Part shown: piece after piece, positions 6,300 through 7,442 of the stretch
How positions within the stretch are numbered: the stretch's first letter is position 1
Layout of the letters: every line of letters begins with the position of its first letter
Assembly (NCBI GenBank): GCA_046543175.1
Contig: JBKGZY010000134.1
Coordinates: 1-7,442, forward strand
DNA length: 7,442 nucleotides
DNA from: Dichotomicrobium sp046543175
GTDB taxonomy: Bacteria > Pseudomonadota > Alphaproteobacteria > Rhizobiales > Rhodomicrobiaceae
Direction of reading: 5' to 3'
Notes under the pieces: generated by a model
The model's input: the letters and a program-made list of their open reading frames with translations, nothing else
Told to the model about the DNA's origin: nothing
The model's database searches: none
Made by a program: the position numbers and the translations under genes

Positions 6300-6345
6300 A
6301 GTCTAGGGAGGAAACGCCCAAGGAGGGCACGCGACAGCGGTCTCT
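6265..6345 (-). ncRNA. mmgR: alpha-r8 family small RNA (MmgR, Rfam 'suhB' RNA)
   Basis: Read on the minus strand, this stretch has the full plan of the alphaproteobacterial alpha-r8 small RNA. A small hairpin GCCC-UCCUU-GGGC (6328-6316) can be extended by two wobble pairs. The unpaired core UUUCCUCCCU (6314-6305) matches exactly the invariant 10-mer I recall for this family. A perfect intrinsic terminator ends the RNA at about 6265. Both the loop (CCCUCCUU) and the core are complementary to Shine-Dalgarno sequences, which fits a trans-acting regulator of translation. In Sinorhizobium meliloti, MmgR limits polyhydroxybutyrate granule accumulation. The Rfam name came from a position beside a suhB (inositol-monophosphatase family) gene, and here the divergent neighbour is hisN of that superfamily. 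The 5' end is approximate: a GGUC-GAGA-GACC hairpin at 6350-6339 may lie at or just upstream of it, and I see no convincing promoter. Confidence 0.8.
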
Positions 6346-6537
6346 CGACCTTGCCGCGCTGCACAAAAGTGGCATTGCGCCGCACAAAATTCAAGTCCAA
6401 TCGGGACCGTGCATATCAGTTATGAGAGCTAGCGTCGCGAAGCAGGCGCTGCAAGGCGCATGTACCGCGTCAGTTTCGCGCAGCTTAACCGCATGTCTGG
6501 CGCAAATTGTCGCATCCGGGGTATCAGGGGACTCTTC
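6346..6537. promoter_or_regulatory. Divergent promoter region of the small RNA and hisN
   Basis: This stretch must hold the small RNA promoter on the minus strand and most likely the hisN promoter on the plus strand. It is less GC-rich than its surroundings around 6362-6425. On the minus strand CTTGAA (6395-6390) could be a -35 element, but no good -10 lies at the right distance. On the plus strand TTAACC at 6485-6490 is a CtrA half-site-like sequence, which is weak. No protein gene is supported here: an in-frame ATG at 6460 would lengthen HisN by 26 residues unlike the family. Confidence 0.4.
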
Positions 6538-7359
6538 ATGCCGCATTCCGCCGCCGCGTCAGCCCGTGGATTCGCCGCGTTTGCGCACGCGCTTGCCGAT
6601 GCCTCCGGCGCGATCATCGCCCCGCTGTTCCGCCGGGCCGGCATCCCAGATGACAAGAGCGACGGCAGCGCGTTCGACCCCGTGACCGAGGCCGACCGCC
6701 GCGCCGAGCGCAAGCTGCGCGATCTGATTGGCGCGACCTATCCCGACCACGGCATCGTCGGCGAGGAGTTCGGCGCAGACAACCCGGACGCCGATCATTG
6801 CTGGGTGATCGACCCGATCGACGGCACGCGCGCCTTCATCACCGGCCAGCCGGTCTGGGGCACGCTGATCGGGCTGATGGCGCAGGGGCGGCCGCTGATC
6901 GGGATGATGGACCAGCCCTTCACGCGGGAGCGGTTCTGGACCGAGGGCGCGGGCGCGTTTTACCGGCACGGGGAAGGCAGGCCGGAGGCGATGGCCACGA
7001 GCGCCTGCGCGCGTATCGAGGACGCCGTGCTCGCCGCGACGACCCCCGACATGTTCGAGAGCGACTATGAGCGGGGTGGTTTCGGCGCGATTTCCGGCCG
7101 GGCGCGCCTGACCCGGTTCGGCGGCGACTGCTACAACTACTGCATGCTGGCGATGGGGCTGATCGACATCGTGGTCGAGGCGCAGCTCAAGAGCTTCGAC
7201 ATCGTCCCGCTCGTCCCCATCATCGAGGCCGCGGGCGGCTGTGTCAGCACCTGGGAGGGCGGCGCGCCGAATGCGGGCGGGCGGATCGTGGCGGCGGCGA
7301 ACCCGGCGCTGCATGCCGCCGCGCTGGAGGCGCTGCGGACGGAGCCGTCGCCCGGATGA
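6538..7359 (+). CDS. hisN: Histidinol-phosphatase, inositol monophosphatase superfamily (HisN type)
   Basis: HisN removes phosphate from L-histidinol phosphate, the penultimate stage of histidine synthesis, in the cytoplasm with Mg2+. The 273-residue product has the superfamily metal site: GEEFG (Glu76, Glu77), WVIDPIDGTR (Asp92, Asp95, Gly96, Thr97) and KSFDIVP (Asp221). The sequence after the metal motif, AFITGQPVWGTLIGL, is typical of HisN, whereas SuhB/inositol monophosphatases usually have a TTNF(L/V)HG-type segment there. The later RFGGDCYNYCMLAMG segment also fits HisN. The ATG at 6538 is chosen because AGGGGA (6526-6531) lies 6 nt upstream and the length is near the family norm. No other histidine gene is nearby, as is common for hisN in alphaproteobacteria. 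Activity on a different phosphomonoester cannot be excluded, and such genes are sometimes labelled suhB. Confidence 0.88.
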   Translation: MPHSAAASARGFAAFAHALADASGAIIAPLFRRAGIPDDKSDGSAFDPVTEADRRAERKLRDLIGATYPDHGIVGEEFGADNPDADHCWVIDPIDGTRAFITGQPVWGTLIGLMAQGRPLIGMMDQPFTRERFWTEGAGAFYRHGEGRPEAMATSACARIEDAVLAATTPDMFESDYERGGFGAISGRARLTRFGGDCYNYCMLAMGLIDIVVEAQLKSFDIVPLVPIIEAAGGCVSTWEGGAPNAGGRIVAAANPALHAAALEALRTEPSPG

Positions 7360-7411
7360 AGCGAAACCCGGGTATTTGCTTCTGTCGTCCCGTGCGCGGA
7401 TTCTTAGCTTT

Positions 7412-7433
7412 CCGGCGGACATCCGTCCGCCGG
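7412..7433. terminator. Perfect 9-bp hairpin downstream of hisN, possible terminator
   Basis: CCGGCGGAC (7412-7420) pairs perfectly with GTCCGCCGG (7425-7433) around a 4-nt ATCC loop, 52 nt after the hisN stop. Only two T residues follow, so it lacks the U-tract of a classical intrinsic terminator. It may still halt transcription or protect the hisN 3' end. The next gene is outside the window, so the hairpin's owner is not certain. Confidence 0.4.
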
Positions 7434-7442
7434 TTGCGGCGC

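Noticed and set aside
6474..6490. A second CtrA box (TTTC-N7-TTAAC) before hisN
   Set aside because: The first half matches only two of four bases, which is too weak to call.
6559..7422. A 287-codon minus-strand frame opposite hisN
   Set aside because: It is a mirror of hisN codons. The plus strand has the complete metal-binding motifs.

Overview
The window is GC-rich and reads as chromosomal DNA of an alphaproteobacterium, most likely of the Hyphomicrobiales (Rhizobiales). The signs are a clpS-clpA pair whose ClpA ends in PIPKVPLAP, a D,D-carboxypeptidase fused to a SPOR domain, a HisN-type histidinol-phosphatase, and a small RNA with the exact UUUCCUCCCU core that I recall for the alphaproteobacterial alpha-r8 (MmgR, 'suhB') family. 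I cannot name the genus. I see no insertion sequence, phage gene, CRISPR array, tRNA or rRNA.

Layout. (1) 1-1373, minus: an exported penicillin-binding-protein-type D-Ala-D-Ala carboxypeptidase with a C-terminal SPOR domain, running off the left edge. (2) 1374-1910: a long divergent intergenic region with a CtrA-like box and a 12-bp palindrome. (3) 1911-2252 and 2262-4727, plus: clpS and clpA, the N-degron adaptor and the AAA+ unfoldase, translationally linked. (4) 4742-4786: a strong GC hairpin that competes with a second stem, followed by a short DksA/TraR-type zinc-finger protein (4806-5135). (5) 5288-5812, plus: a two-helix membrane protein with an STM3941-like cytoplasmic domain. (6) 5823-6167, minus: a convergent, unrecognised 114-residue membrane protein. 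(7) 6265-about 6345, minus: the small RNA with a perfect Rho-independent terminator. (8) 6538-7359, plus: hisN, followed by a 9-bp hairpin at 7412-7433.

How they fit together. ClpS delivers N-degron substrates to ClpA, which feeds ClpP (not in this window). The DksA-like gene downstream may share their transcript, with the hairpin as a possible processing or attenuation point. The small RNA carries two anti-Shine-Dalgarno-like stretches, so it is probably a trans-acting translational regulator. It lies divergent to hisN and directly upstream, on the same strand, of the 114-residue membrane protein gene. Most of the content is conserved housekeeping. The points most worth a second look are the small RNA and its neighbours, the clpA-dksA intergenic structure, and the CtrA-like box upstream of the carboxypeptidase.
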